Below are positions 36,679 to 48,800 of a stretch of 56,141 nt of DNA, piece by piece. The notes under the pieces were generated by a model. That model had not been told where the DNA came from. It saw only the letters and a list, made by a program, of their open reading frames with translations, and searched no databases. The DNA comes from Chloroflexota bacterium. Lineage in GTDB: Bacteria > Chloroflexota > Anaerolineae > Promineifilales > Promineifilaceae. The first letter of the stretch is position 1. Each line of letters opens with the position of its first letter. The translations under genes and the position numbers were made by a program. The stretch covers positions 1-56,141 of the forward strand of contig JAHDEN010000013.1 in NCBI GenBank assembly GCA_020628815.1. The letters run 5' to 3'.

Positions 36679-38190
36679 ATGAACCGTAAAACCACCTTTG
36701 CCTCATTCCTCATTTTATTACTAAGCTGTCTAATTTTTATTGGGCAACAAAATGCGTCTGCGGACGAAACTGAAGCAGTTTTTATCTATCAAAATGCAAC
36801 GTTCACCGTTAAATTTCGCACGGCGGCCGATCCCGGTGACTGCCCTACCCCCGATGACACGGTGGGTGAACTGCAAGCTTGGCCCGCAGAGGCCCAAGGT
36901 GCGATGAATCACGTTGTCGATATTCTTGATAACTTGGTGAACTCGTCGGTTCCTATTGTGATTGATGCCTGTTATCAGCCTGATAGCTCACCCGGTTCAC
37001 TGGCCTTTGCATCAGCGGTTGAAAGCTATGAAGGGGATGTTGACGGCCGAACAGTGACCTTTGCCGCAGCACTTGCCAACGCGATTGATGGCATTGACAA
37101 CAACGGAGATCGTTCAGAAATTTTGACCTCGGTCAATACCAATATTAGTTGGGACTACTGCGCAACCGACTGCACCGTGGCTGAAGACAAGTTTGATTTT
37201 GTTAGCACGTTGGTTCATGAAATTTTGCACGGGATGGGGTTCGCCATGACGTTTGGAGTAGACGATGGAGACTCGCCCACGGTGGGCAATTACACCCCCG
37301 ACATCACCGACACGTTTGTGTATACGTTTGATGGAACAGATGAGGTCACAAGATTAATCGATATCGACAATAATTCGGCCGCTCTTTTAGATGCATTTCT
37401 AGGCGGGTCAGGCACCGTTGTTTTTGCAGGACCAAACACAAAAGCGGCTAATGATGGGAATGCGGCCTTTGTTTACTCAACGACAACTTGGGAAAGTGGC
37501 TCCAGCATGTCCCATCTCGATGATAACCATCCCACCAATTTGGGCCGGATGATGAATGCGGCCACGGGGGAAGGGCCAAGCTCAAGAACGGTTGATGCGA
37601 TTACGCTGGCTTTTATGCAAGATATCGGCTGGTCAGTTAACGATGCTCAGGATTTTTCAGACGGGGCTGGGTATCCGGCCGCGAGCCATGTGACAAGCAC
37701 AGACATGGTGAATCACATCCGTATGGGTGCAACTGTCACAACCGAAGCGAATGCTGCAACAACTGATAGCAGTGATGATGGTATTAGCGCAAACGGCACA
37801 TGGTCGGCCGGTGCAAATGGGGGTCAATTCGGAATTGATGTTCAAGGCAGTAGTGGTGCTTGGGGCTGCTTAAATGTCTGGGCGGATTGGAACAATGACA
37901 ACGATTTTGCTGATGACGAAGAGCAAATTATCACGATGGAGCCGATAGAGGTTGGTGCGTTTGATGTTGATTTTGACATTCCAAACTCAGTTGATCCGAC
38001 AGAACAACATACCTATCGTTTTAGACTGCATCAGGATTGGGACAATGATGGGGCTTGCGATGACCAAGTTAGCGTTTCATCAACCGTACGACTCATGAAT
38101 GGTGAAGTTGAAGATTACGTATTTCCAGCGTCTACGTTGAACCCGGGTGACTTGGATCAATTTATTTATCTGCCGGTCGTAACTCGCTAA
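36679..38190 (+). CDS. Secreted zinc metalloprotease-like protein with GEVED-type C-terminus
   Basis: This 503-residue exported protein has an N-terminal signal peptide (FASFLILLLSCLIFIG, cut near ASA residue ~28). The zinc motif HEILHGMGF near residue 180 gives two His ligands and the catalytic Glu. The metzincin third ligand at +10 is absent; instead SGSSMSHLDDNH about 100 residues later supplies a candidate His, and GRMMNAATGEG looks like the Met-turn. This spacing resembles an HExxHGxGF group of secreted peptidases in other bacteria. The C-terminal ~150 residues form a GEVED-like domain (LNVWADWNNDNDFADDEEQI; RLMNGEVEDYVF). The protein ends IYLPVVTR, the tail motif shared with two other secreted proteins here. 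Its stop overlaps the epimerase ATG by one base. Substrate unknown. Confidence 0.72.
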   Translation: MNRKTTFASFLILLLSCLIFIGQQNASADETEAVFIYQNATFTVKFRTAADPGDCPTPDDTVGELQAWPAEAQGAMNHVVDILDNLVNSSVPIVIDACYQPDSSPGSLAFASAVESYEGDVDGRTVTFAAALANAIDGIDNNGDRSEILTSVNTNISWDYCATDCTVAEDKFDFVSTLVHEILHGMGFAMTFGVDDGDSPTVGNYTPDITDTFVYTFDGTDEVTRLIDIDNNSAALLDAFLGGSGTVVFAGPNTKAANDGNAAFVYSTTTWESGSSMSHLDDNHPTNLGRMMNAATGEGPSSRTVDAITLAFMQDIGWSVNDAQDFSDGAGYPAASHVTSTDMVNHIRMGATVTTEANAATTDSSDDGISANGTWSAGANGGQFGIDVQGSSGAWGCLNVWADWNNDNDFADDEEQIITMEPIEVGAFDVDFDIPNSVDPTEQHTYRFRLHQDWDNDGACDDQVSVSSTVRLMNGEVEDYVFPASTLNPGDLDQFIYLPVVTR

Positions 38191-38633
38191 TGAGCAAGTC
38201 AGCTAAAAACATGAAAATTAACCACATTGCACTTGTAGTAAACGACATGGCCGAAGGGCATACATTTTGGCACGAGATCATGGGTCTATCGGCCGGAAAA
38301 GCATACCGAGAAGAAGCTCAAGGAGTAGACGTCGCTTTTTATCCGGCCGGAGAAGAGAAGTCGCCGATCCCGGCCGTTGAGCTGATTAGCCCGTTAGATG
38401 GTGAATCTGGCGTCGCCAAGTACTTAGCCAAAAAGGGGCCGGGCATGCACCACCTCTGTTTTGAAGTGGACGACATTGTGGCGACACTGGCTGAACTCAA
38501 AGAAAAAGGGATTCAGCTGATTGATGAAGAGCCGAGACTGAACAAAAAAGGGGTCAAGGTAGCGTTTGTCCATCCCAAAAGCACGGGGGGCGTTCTGGTA
38601 GAATTCTACGAAATTCAAGCCAAAGACGAGTAG
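38190..38633 (+). CDS. mce: Methylmalonyl-CoA epimerase
   Basis: This 147-residue epimerase of the vicinal oxygen chelate fold interconverts (S)- and (R)-methylmalonyl-CoA, supplying the mutase at 34903-36543. Metal ligands are visible at family positions: His in KINHIALVVND, Glu in PAVELISPLDG, His in GMHHLCFEVDD and Glu in VLVEFYE. The ATG at 38190 shares its A with the TAA of the protease gene. An internal ATG at 38211 (MKINHIAL) gives the more usual family start; neither has a clear ribosome binding site, so the start is uncertain by 7 codons. The last ~80 bp of the gene recur, diverged, at 39734 after the next gene. Confidence 0.92.
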   Translation: MSKSAKNMKINHIALVVNDMAEGHTFWHEIMGLSAGKAYREEAQGVDVAFYPAGEEKSPIPAVELISPLDGESGVAKYLAKKGPGMHHLCFEVDDIVATLAELKEKGIQLIDEEPRLNKKGVKVAFVHPKSTGGVLVEFYEIQAKDE

Positions 38634-38650
38634 CCCATCTTGGACGGCGT

Positions 38651-39697
38651 ATGACCCAAGTTTCTATTTCACATCTCAACAAAATTTATCCCGGTGCAAC
38701 GGCCAAAGCGGTTGATGATCTGAATTTAGAAATTGAATCGGGTGAACTGTATGCCCTACTGGGGCCATCTGGCTGTGGCAAAACGACCACGATGAAGATG
38801 ATCGCGGGCCTTTTAGAGCCAACAAGCGGCGATGTCTTATTCAATGGGGTGAGTCAGAATCCAATCCCGCCAGAAAAGCGCGGCGCGGTGATGGTGTTCC
38901 AAAACTATCTGCTTTTTCCGTACATGTCAGTGGGTGAGAACGTCGGCTTTGGCCTGAAAATGCGTGGTGTCGACAAAGAAACGATCCAGAAAAAAGTGGC
39001 CGAAATGTTGGAGCTGGTACAGTTGCCCGGTGTTGAAGATCGACGGCCGAAACAGCTGTCAGGCGGGCAGCAGCAGCGCATCGCATTAGCCCGGGCTTTG
39101 ATCGTTCAGCCAAACGTGCTTTTGCTTGACGAACCGCTAAGCAACTTGGACGCTCATCTGCGCGATGAAATGCGGGAGCTGATCCGAAGCATCCAAAAAG
39201 ATACACAGATCACAATGCTGTTTGTGACGCATGATCAAGAAGAGGCGGTGATTTTGGCGGATAAAATCGCCTTGATGTTCGATGGGGTTTTGCATCAAAA
39301 CGATACACCAAACAAATTTTATGAACAGCCAGCAACGGAGCAAATAGCCCGCTTCTTTGGGGGATTAAATTTCTTGCCCGGCAAGCTCGACGGAGGACAG
39401 TTTGACTCTTCAATCGGCCGGTTTTCTGTGCCTCAGGGTGTGATCAATTCGGGCGAGGCGTTGATGAGTATCCGGCCGGAGTCGATTGAGATGGGGGCGG
39501 CCGATGGGGCGGCCAACATCGCCAAAGGGCGCATTATTTCACACGTGTACATGGGCACCCACTCCCGTTATAAAGTAATGGTCAAGGGTGAGCTGTTTCA
39601 GGTTGTAGCTGATCCGCAATCGATCCGTCATTTCAAAGAGGGGGACGAAGTTAATTTGCGTTTCGCTCCTGAAAAGGTTTGGGCGCTCCCCAAATAA
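38651..39697 (+). CDS. ABC transporter ATP-binding protein (MalK/UgpC type), no permease nearby
   Basis: This 348-residue ATPase powers an ABC importer of the sugar/polyamine/iron type. Walker A is GPSGCGKTTT, Q-loop VFQNYLLFPYMSVGENV, signature LSGGQQQRIALARAL, Walker B VLLLDEPLSNLD, and the switch His is in FVTHDQEEA. The C-terminal ~110 residues form a TOBE-like regulatory domain (SIRPESIEM; VNLRFAPEKVWAL). It starts 17 nt after the epimerase and is read in the same direction, but no permease or binding protein is in the window. Such orphan ATPases can serve several importers. It sits between the intact epimerase and a duplicated epimerase tail, so it probably arrived with a rearrangement. 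Confidence 0.9.
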   Translation: MTQVSISHLNKIYPGATAKAVDDLNLEIESGELYALLGPSGCGKTTTMKMIAGLLEPTSGDVLFNGVSQNPIPPEKRGAVMVFQNYLLFPYMSVGENVGFGLKMRGVDKETIQKKVAEMLELVQLPGVEDRRPKQLSGGQQQRIALARALIVQPNVLLLDEPLSNLDAHLRDEMRELIRSIQKDTQITMLFVTHDQEEAVILADKIALMFDGVLHQNDTPNKFYEQPATEQIARFFGGLNFLPGKLDGGQFDSSIGRFSVPQGVINSGEALMSIRPESIEMGAADGAANIAKGRIISHVYMGTHSRYKVMVKGELFQVVADPQSIRHFKEGDEVNLRFAPEKVWALPK

Positions 39698-39733
39698 TTT
39701 TCTGAATCCGAGCCAGAAAAATCCCATTATCAA

Positions 39734-39862
39734 AACAAAAAAGGGGTCAAAGTGGCGTTTGTCCATCCTAAAAGCTCGGGGGGCTTGCTGGTAGAGTTTT
39801 ACGAAAAGCAGGCAAAACAAAAAGTGGTGCGGCATATGAATACCGCCTCACTTTTAGAATAG
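39734..39862 (+). pseudogene. Truncated second copy of methylmalonyl-CoA epimerase 3' end
   Basis: From 39734 the sequence encodes NKKGVKVAFVHPKSSGGLLV and EFYEKQAK, matching the last ~27 residues of the intact epimerase (from 38541) with only a few substitutions. The ~80 bp align with about a dozen differences, many at third codon positions, so the copy drifted under protein-level selection before it was cut down. It continues with unrelated codons to a TAG at 39860-39862. There is no start codon or N-terminal domain; the frame is joined to the ABC gene only through that gene's TAA. It is non-functional as an epimerase. Confidence 0.85.
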
Positions 39863-39879
39863 CCATGCAATCAGGCGAA

Positions 39880-42800
39880 TTAACGAGCAATAACCGGCAA
39901 ATAAACCTTATTCAAGATCGCCGGGGGTACCAAGTTTTCAATAACAGTCCCTTCAAAATCATAGCCTGCACAGTTTCTTGCCGTGTCACAAACGGTGAAC
40001 TCCCCTTCTGCTAACGGCTGCGCAACTGAACACACCGCTTTAATCGAAACTGCACGATCAGTTAAAGCGTCATTGGGTGCTTGTTGTGCCAGTCCCATAA
40101 ACCATGCGGACCGATTATTCGTGACAGTTACCACTGTGTTGCTAGAACATGCGTCGGGCAACTGCAGTGTCGAACGGTCGAGGCTAAAGTCGGTCAGTTC
40201 GACGGTGTAAATGGTCGAACCACCGGCCGTCGATCTGTCGAAGCTACCGCGCGGGCTGAGCGTATCGACCAAGCCGGTAAAGATTGGGGCTGAACTCCCT
40301 TCGGCCACAAAATTGCCCACGGTGTCCACCGCCCGGACATTGACATCATAAAATCCTTCTAGCCCGGCCGGTGGAGCCGCTTGCCAATTGGCCGACTCAA
40401 CAGAAGTGCCACTGCTACTTGTTACAGCCAACTGCCATCCCAACTGAACCTGTTCGTTGATTTCTAGGGTTGTTAAGGCTCGCTTGTACAGCTTAAAATC
40501 GTCTATTCCACCGGCAAAGTTCACAAAATCAACCAACGCCACTTGGCTTAAATCAACCACAGCCTCCGGAATGGCTGCTACCTGTTGCCCGTTGACAAAC
40601 GCCGTCAGATCACCGGCTTGTTGCACCACGGTGAGCAAGTTCCAATAGCCTGAAGCAAACTCTCCGGTATTGGAGCCAGCAGCTGTTTCGAGCTTGATGC
40701 GTTCCCCACCCAGCACAATGTTTAGAGGGGTGTTTGTCCCGGCCGTAAAGCTGATCTGCGACCCATCGGCCTGAGACGTTGCAAAGCTATAGCCCCATGT
40801 TGACAGGGTGAAGTCGCCAGCGGCGGCCGGTAATGTGGCCGGTTCCGGCTCGATACGAAGCTGATCGCCTGACCCTGATAAGATTTGCAGCCCGTGCGAC
40901 CCAACGACCCCGGAGATCGCCCCATTATGGTCGGCCGTGGTTGTGAACTGGCCGATGCTTCCCATCAAATTATGATCAGTAAACTGTTCTGAGCCTTGCG
41001 CTATTGGGGTATCAAATGTCAAGCGGATCGACGGCCGGTCGTTCATCAAGTTCAGAATCTCGGCCGAGCTGAGGCCAGATTGAACCACCACCAGCTCGTC
41101 GATGTCACCATCGTGGAAGCTCCACGAGTCAGACCCGATCCATGTGGGTGAACCGGATGATCCAACAAGCACCCCTTTCGTGGCAGGTGATCCGATCTGG
41201 CTACCGTTCACATAGAACGTTGGTTTACCCGCGCTATTAACAGATACAGCGACATGGGCCCATTGGCCGGAGGTAAACGCATACGGAATTTCGTATGACT
41301 CAACGTCATACGCAGTCAGGTTTAGGGATTGGTTGCTGGCGATCCCAACATCAAACCCTTTGCTACCATCGGTATGGGTCAGGATCGGTTTGTAGTCAGT
41401 TGATGGGCCGGGTCGAACCCAAGCTGCAACGGTTAGACCATTGCTCAGATTACTCAAGTCAGGTCCATTTTGAACTGTCAAAATGTCATCATTCCCATCA
41501 AACAATACAGCTTGCCCGGTGTGGCCCGCGCTGCCGCTGGCTGGGCAGGCTTGCCCGCTACAGGTGGCGGTTGCGCCGGTGAGTGGGTCTGTATAGGTGC
41601 GACCCGCCCCGTTTTCGGTCAACTCGCTTTCGTCGAATGGTAGGTAAAGGGCGGTCTTGGCTGGTAAAGCATTGTGCCGCAGGGCGGGTCCACCGTTCTG
41701 AATTTGAGCAAATTCAATCTCAACGGTGTTGATACCGGCCGACACTCCGTTGGTTACAAAGTTGACAGGGGTATCATCGACTTGCCCTTTAAGGACTGAG
41801 TCTAAGCCCAACCAGCCTGGCAGCTCGCTGTGAACCGCACGCAGGCGGTTAGCAGATTCTGTCGTAATGCTTTCTACAGTAAGCACCGGAGACGTTGTGT
41901 CGATCAAAACCGATTGGCTTTCATCTACCCCACGCTGTTGCCGCACAACGGCCGATGGGGTTCGATTACCCACTGCATCTTGTGCCAATACATCAATTAA
42001 AAATTCGCCGGTCAGGTTATCCGCTTTCACCAGATAGTCGATTGACCATGTGCTTCCGCTAATTGTCGCCGATTGGATCGACGCGATTGGCTGCAGACTA
42101 AGCGAGTCGTACACGATCACTTCAACCGTTGCCACGCCGCTGCCGGGCAAGGCGGTGCTGCCCAAATTGGGGTCAGACACGGTACCGCTCAGGTTGAGCA
42201 CAAAGCTGTTTTGATCTTCGGCCGCACGATCTAGCTTGATCGGCCGTTGACCCAGCGGATCGATCGTCACAACCGGCGGCCGTCCGTCAATACGGATGGT
42301 GCGTGCCGGTTCAGAAAATTCGCTCCGAAGCCCCACGATGTTGGTGGCCCGTGTCCGCAAAGCGTATTCACCCTCACCACCGCTAGACGCATCAAACATC
42401 GCCAGATAAGCGCTACCGGGCACCGCGTCGATCACCGGTTGCCCGGAGACGATCACAGTTTGCCCATTCCCAACAACTTCAAGTTCCGCATTGATTGTTC
42501 CGGTGCGATCACCCGATGTTTCGAGCAAAATGCCGACGGCCGAGTTGCTGAAATAAGATTGGTCTTCAACCGCGACTCGTGCTTCCGGCGATTGCGTCGC
42601 AACCCAGAAATCAATCGACTCTTCATCTTCTGTCCAGGCCCGCTGTTGGTTGTACAGGTCACGGACATCTTTATCTTCCATCCCTGTTAGATAGATTTTG
42701 ATTTCGTCAAGAGACCCTGAAAACGGTGTGTTTAGCCCAGGAGCGCCAATCTCAATCGTCCGGCCGAGCTGCAGTTGTGCCGCCTCGCTTTCTGACAACG

Positions 42801-45800
42801 ACCCGCCAAAATTCACCCCTGTTTCTGAAGCGACGGCTGAGCCATTTAGGAAAATGGTGACGGTGTTACCCACTTGGCGTACAACCAGATGCTGCCACAC
42901 ATTCGGCACGATCTTTTCAGTCGCTTCAACCTGCCCGCCACCGCTCGATGTTGCCATTTCAAAACGTGGCTTCCCATCAACCAGCTTCAAACGCAGGTAT
43001 CGGCTACCAACTTGATCCCCCTTTGCGATTAACCAAACCCCTTGTTCTCGGTTGGTCGTTGTCCCTTCTGGATCATCTAATTTAACCCACGTTGAAATTG
43101 TCCATCCGCCAGAAAAACTATCTGGAAAGTCATTTTCGTTTGGTTCAGGGATAAAGGTCGATATTCCGTTCCCATTGAAGTGGAGCGCATCACCACGCAC
43201 ACCTGCGTCACGCAAATGTGATAACCCGTCTGGCAATGAATTATTATTGGTGCCGATATCGAGCGTGTTTTGATAAGATGGCGCTTTTGCCATTTCGAGC
43301 CTTAACTGGCCGTCATTAGCCCCCCCCCAATCATCTTTCACCACAAATACCCGATCAATGACCCCATCAAATACGGATTCCGCAAAACCAAAACTGCCTG
43401 CACTATGACCGATTGCGAAATTGGTAGAAATGCCAGCGTTATTTGCTGCATCAAAAACGTCAATGGTCGTGTCGTTGACCAGCATTCGCTGCCCATTTAC
43501 ATAGATACGGCCTTGATTTGACCCACCGGCCGTGATGGCAACGGCGACATGGGTCCATTCATTTAGTTCGAACGAACTGTTGGTCGTATTGGTTTCAAAC
43601 GTGCTCCGGTCGAAATACTTAACTTTAAATCTTCCATTTCCAGCGTCAAAAATACTTAGTCGATTGCCGCTTGTCTCATTAAACTCGAAGGCGAGCACAG
43701 TATTGCCAGCCCCGTTGCTGGCCGATTCAGGTTTAATCCATGCCCCAAACGCAAGCGTATCAGAGTCTGCAACAGAACGAGCTAGGCTGTCTACGTTCAA
43801 CGCATCTTTATCCCCATCAAATTCGACACCCAGCTGATCTTTGGCTGCAACACCGGCCGTCGGGCAAGAGCGCCCGGCCGTCTCTTCGCACGTTGCCTCA
43901 TGGAATGAATTGGCATCGCTAAAGACCACGCTGCCGGGCAGTTCATCAAAGCGGAAATCGGCCGCAAATGTCTCCCCTTCGCGCAGCGCCTCCACATCGT
44001 CAGAGTCCTTGGCACTGTCATAAAGGGCCACATTCTGAACCCCACCCACAAATGGAACAGATGGGTTGTTTACTTGATACGATACCAACGCCGTATCAGG
44101 CCAGCCGACAAACGGCCGCCATGTGCAAGCGGAATCGGTTTCGGACGAAAAGACTTGGTTAGCCGTTGATGTGCCGATTTTATTTGTACTCACTGTGAAA
44201 GACCCCATCACCCGGTCACTGCTGCTACAGCTGCTGCGGATATTGTCATCGTCTTCGCACATCGTGACAGTTAAATCGCCACTAAACACCTTCTGCTCAT
44301 TGGGTGTTTCTATATCGTTATCAGTCCCTTCAAAGGAATAGAAATTTTCAGAACCGATCACAAAGTCATATTCCCCGGCCCCGCCAAAATCATACTCGCA
44401 GGTCAGATGAACTGTTTCAAGTGTCAAGAGAGCGGTATCCCGACTCCGGCCGATGAAGAAGTCCTCACCGCTCCAAAATGGTGTTCCTGCAATCGGCCGA
44501 TTGATCGCCGCCCCATCATTGATATAAAAAGTTGCGGAGCCGGATTGATACGAAACAGCCACAAAGTTCCACGCATTTGCGTTTAGCGTCGTCCCAGACC
44601 GCACCTCTTGCCAAACACCCCCAGAGCCAAAGCCGAAAATCAGCTCGTTATTCTGAATATCCAATGATGGAGAACCGCCTGCCGTCTGACTCGCTTTCCC
44701 CCAAATTCCTCGCCTTTCGCTTGTTGCGGCTGGCGGTTTGATCCAACCAGCAAAGGTGAAATCACCTGAAGGCTGATTGACCACTTGTGGGGCAAAATCA
44801 ACGGCCGACGTGCCATCAAAATTAACGTTGTCCTTCCACTCAAACACTTTGTCAGCATCGGTGGCTGTAAACAGGTTATATACAGGGATGGCAACCGCCG
44901 CTTCAACCGTTTGGGTTACGGTGTGTCGCCCGGCCGGAGCCCCAGATTTAATCTCCACCTCTTGACTGCGCAGTAGCGATTGATTAGCCCTCAAGAACAG
45001 GTCAGACGCTTCACCGGCCGTTGATCCAGAAAGGTCAAACACATCGACCGGATACTCAACCGTATGGAAGCCTCGAATCTCACGGGCTAGCAGCTTATTG
45101 TCAGTTTCAATGTCGATCTGAACCTGCTGACCCGGCGTCACAATGCCGTCATTTCGGTTGTAAATCCCATAGGGATACTGATTCAGGGCGACTTTATTCA
45201 TGTCCCCGCCTGCGGGTAACGATGTCACGACCAGCTCATCAATAAGCCCACTAAACGGACGGGTCATTCCAAGCAGATGATTAGGGGCCGCACCAATGGT
45301 TAAAACCGCTGGCACACCACCAGAATCTAGAGAAGTGACGGCCGCTTGCGTACCGTCAGCAAAGTAGTCGGCTGTTGAGGCAGGAATTTGACCCAGTTCA
45401 ACAATATCATCTGAGACAATGGCTATCACATAAACCCACTCATCTGGCTTAATATGACCCGGGAACTCGTCTGTCATGGTGAACGTATCACCGATCCGGG
45501 TGCCACCGGCGTAAAGCCGATCTCCATCTAACCCGAATTCAAAAGCGGCCGTGAGTTCGCTTTTATCGCTGGTGTCACGTGATGTCAGGATGACCTGCCT
45601 CTTGAACGGATCAACCACAGATGGCTTGATCCACGCCCCCACAACGAAGTTGCCGCTAAAATCAACGGTATCTGCGTCATTGATGACCGTCATTGCATCA
45701 CCACCAGCGTCAGTCTCTTGATAATGCGCCGCGTTCCCAAACCGGCCGACATGACCACTGGCCGGACATTGATCCTCAACCAAAATCAGCCTATAAACAA

Positions 45801-48800
45801 TCGAGAAATCTACCTCTGCTTCTTGACCAGTGGTTGTGAAATACGGATAGACAAAGTCGATAAAGCTCAACGAATTCGCGCTACCAACGGTTGAAAAGTC
45901 CTCGTGCCTAAAGTTTCGATCAGAATTTGAAGAGTCGTGGGTAACAACAAATTCTAATGGGGATTCATCGGTCACTGTTTCAGAGTCAAATGGGACCGGT
46001 ATAGAGATGGGTGAATCTAACACGACCTCTCCATTTGAACTGACTAGGTTGATCGGGGTTTCGTTTGAATTTCCGTTAACCGATATGTTCATGTTCCCAA
46101 ATTCAAACGTCCCGGGTTGGGTGAAATTAAATTGAAGCCTGTCGGATGCGGATATGCTAAAAATCTGTAGATTGTAGCCCAGTGGCAGGTCGTTTTTACA
46201 GACGATGGTTGTCTCACCGGCCGGGTCTGCCTGGTTCACAAAACTGGCAGCACCACTCGGCTCATCCATCGTTAGCAGCAAATCTGGCGCATACGGTTCC
46301 GTTAATGCGGTCTCTAGCGCCAATCGGTTCCGGTCGCTGACCACATACGGGCTTGTGCCTAACAGCTTCTCTTCAGAGTCAACGACCAAATCCCCGTCAC
46401 TATCGGCCGCAAGCGGGTCCGATGCAACGCGGGTAAACAGCAGCCCCGGCGTAATCTGGTAGGGAATATCCCACCCAGCAACTTCTTCACCGTCTTGTAA
46501 TCCATCCCCATCTGTGTCTGGCAAAAGTGGCTCTGTACCGCGCAACAGCTCTTCCCAATCAGCAAGGTTATCAGAATCGCTATCAGATTGGTTTGGATTT
46601 AGACCCCGATCAAGCTCGATTTTGTCGGAGATCAAATCCCCGTCGCTGTCCCACAAGCTATCTTCACCGTCTACGGTGTAATTTAACCCATCTCCATCTG
46701 CATCCAGCAGCGGCGGCAGGGTTAACGCACCGTCTTGTCCCCACTGCTGAACATATTGTCCATCCCCATCGGGATCTTCAAGCGCCATAAATGCGGTGAT
46801 GGTATTTGGGAAAACATCATATTTAATCGACAGATTGGTGTAATTGGTATCTTGGCGCGTCCGCACCCAGCAGGCGGGGACCGGAGTCGGCATCGGGACG
46901 AAATAGATCAAAATACACTCTTGGGTCGGAATCGCAAATCCTTCAGCCAAAACAGCGTCAACCGGCCGGTTTAGACCGTGCTCAAAGCCCAGCTTAATAT
47001 CGCCGTTGTCGGTCACATCTTTTGTAATCGCAAATCGATCTTTGTCAGATGTCCCATCAACTTCTACCCAATTGTCACCGCTTCGCTCAATTTCACGATG
47101 CAGTTCCTTTTCTTCATCTTCTATTTCTTCAGGAATAATTTCATATTTAAACGTTGAGGTTTTTAGGCTGTCATTGCTATATTGCCACGGATAAGTCGCC
47201 CCGATAGAGATCGGCAAATTGCTGACTTGCAGTGTGTTTTGCACCGTCAAATCAACATCTAGCTGTGAGCCGATCAAGAAGCCGGTTTCGGGGTTTTTAA
47301 GCATTGGTGAAAAGGAGAGAATCTGCATACGATGCGGATCATCTATGGTGACAATATCCTGAGTCGCATAAATCACCAGCGAAATCGCATAGGTCGCCAG
47401 CCCCGTGATCCCTTTACAAATATAAAATTCAGCCCGATCTTTGTCTTGGCGAACCTCATCGTCAACGGCCAGCCCGCACACAAGCGCAATCAATCCGTCG
47501 ATGGCTGCGATCACGGCCGCAATGGCAACCCCAATCGGGCCAGTTAAGGCCAAGGCAAGCAGGGCTACTGCGGTGATGGTCCCCGCAACCCCGCTGGCGG
47601 CTAAGCGGTTGGCGGCAAGGCCACCGACCTCAAGTTTGGCCGCCACAATCGTATAAATTAATGCCCCCCACGCAATTATTTCTGAAATGAGCAGCCCAAT
47701 CGCCCCGGCCGTTGCGCTTGCCCTGGCACTGAGGCGGCCCGCTTGGGTCAGCGAGTTAGCCGCAGCAGAGGCCGCATTATCAACCGCTTCACCCGCATCT
47801 AACACAGCATTGACGGCCGAATGAATCGCCGCAATCGCCGCAATCGCTTTGAGCGTGGTATCGACCGGTGCTTGCGCTTTCGAGCCGGTTAACGCCAGGC
47901 TAGCCACAGTCAGCCCCGCCAAAACAACCCCATACCGAACACCGCTTTTGCCGTTTCGGGTATTTTTGGTGCGGATCGAGTCCCCAAGAAAATCGTTCCA
48001 ATTGCTCTTAAGCTTACTTTTCATCGTTTTGCCGATATGCTCCAGCACCTTTGTCGGTGTGTCGATCAACGGCAAGTTGTCTTGTTTTAACAGCGGTTTA
48101 AGCACATTGGTGTACACGATGTAGTCGCTCGTTAGGGCTGCGATCACCGGTTGGATGACCGATTTAACCATCCCACCCTTTTTTATATCAAGGGCACCAG
48201 CCTTTGCATCTGCCATCCGTTGCGCGATAGCGGCGTCACTGGCTGACCCCTCGATGCTCCCTTGTATTACCGTATCCCCAACTTGAACGGTGCGATTCTC
48301 ACCCATGTACAAACTTGTGAAATAGATTTGTGCAATCCGTGTCTCGGCCGCCAAAACATACTCACCCGATAAATCACCGGCCGAAAATCCCTCTGACTCA
48401 AACATACGGCTCTCTATTTCGGTCCAGTATTGTTCAAGCGGCACCGCTTCCCACTTATTTTCTGCATAGGTATATGGTTTCCAATGGAGCGTACTCACAA
48501 CGACCGGCTCTAGACCTGGCCCGCCGTTCAAATTAACCACTAGCTGCGTCCCGTTCTCCGTATTGTAAGCATCCCCATCCAGCTCAACCGCCCTAAATGT
48601 TTCTTCACCGGCAAACAAAACAAGCGGCATTTTGGCTATCGGGCTGCCACTCATGTCTAAAAAGCTTTCGTCTAACAGCTCGGGTAAATCGGTCTGAACA
48701 ATGTCTCCAAATCCATTGTGAGACGATTTTTCCTCAAATGTTTCGACCGCTACTTCACTAGAAAGTCCCCAACTGCTTAGATGGGTTTCTAAATCGGCAA

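Noticed and set aside
38651..39697. ABC ATPase as part of the propionyl-CoA locus
   Set aside because: The sequence fits sugar/polyamine-type importers, and the flanking duplicated epimerase tail suggests its position is due to rearrangement rather than shared function.
39734..39862. A real short gene after the ABC ATPase
   Set aside because: It has no start codon or ribosome binding site and matches only the tail of the epimerase, so it is called a pseudogene fragment.
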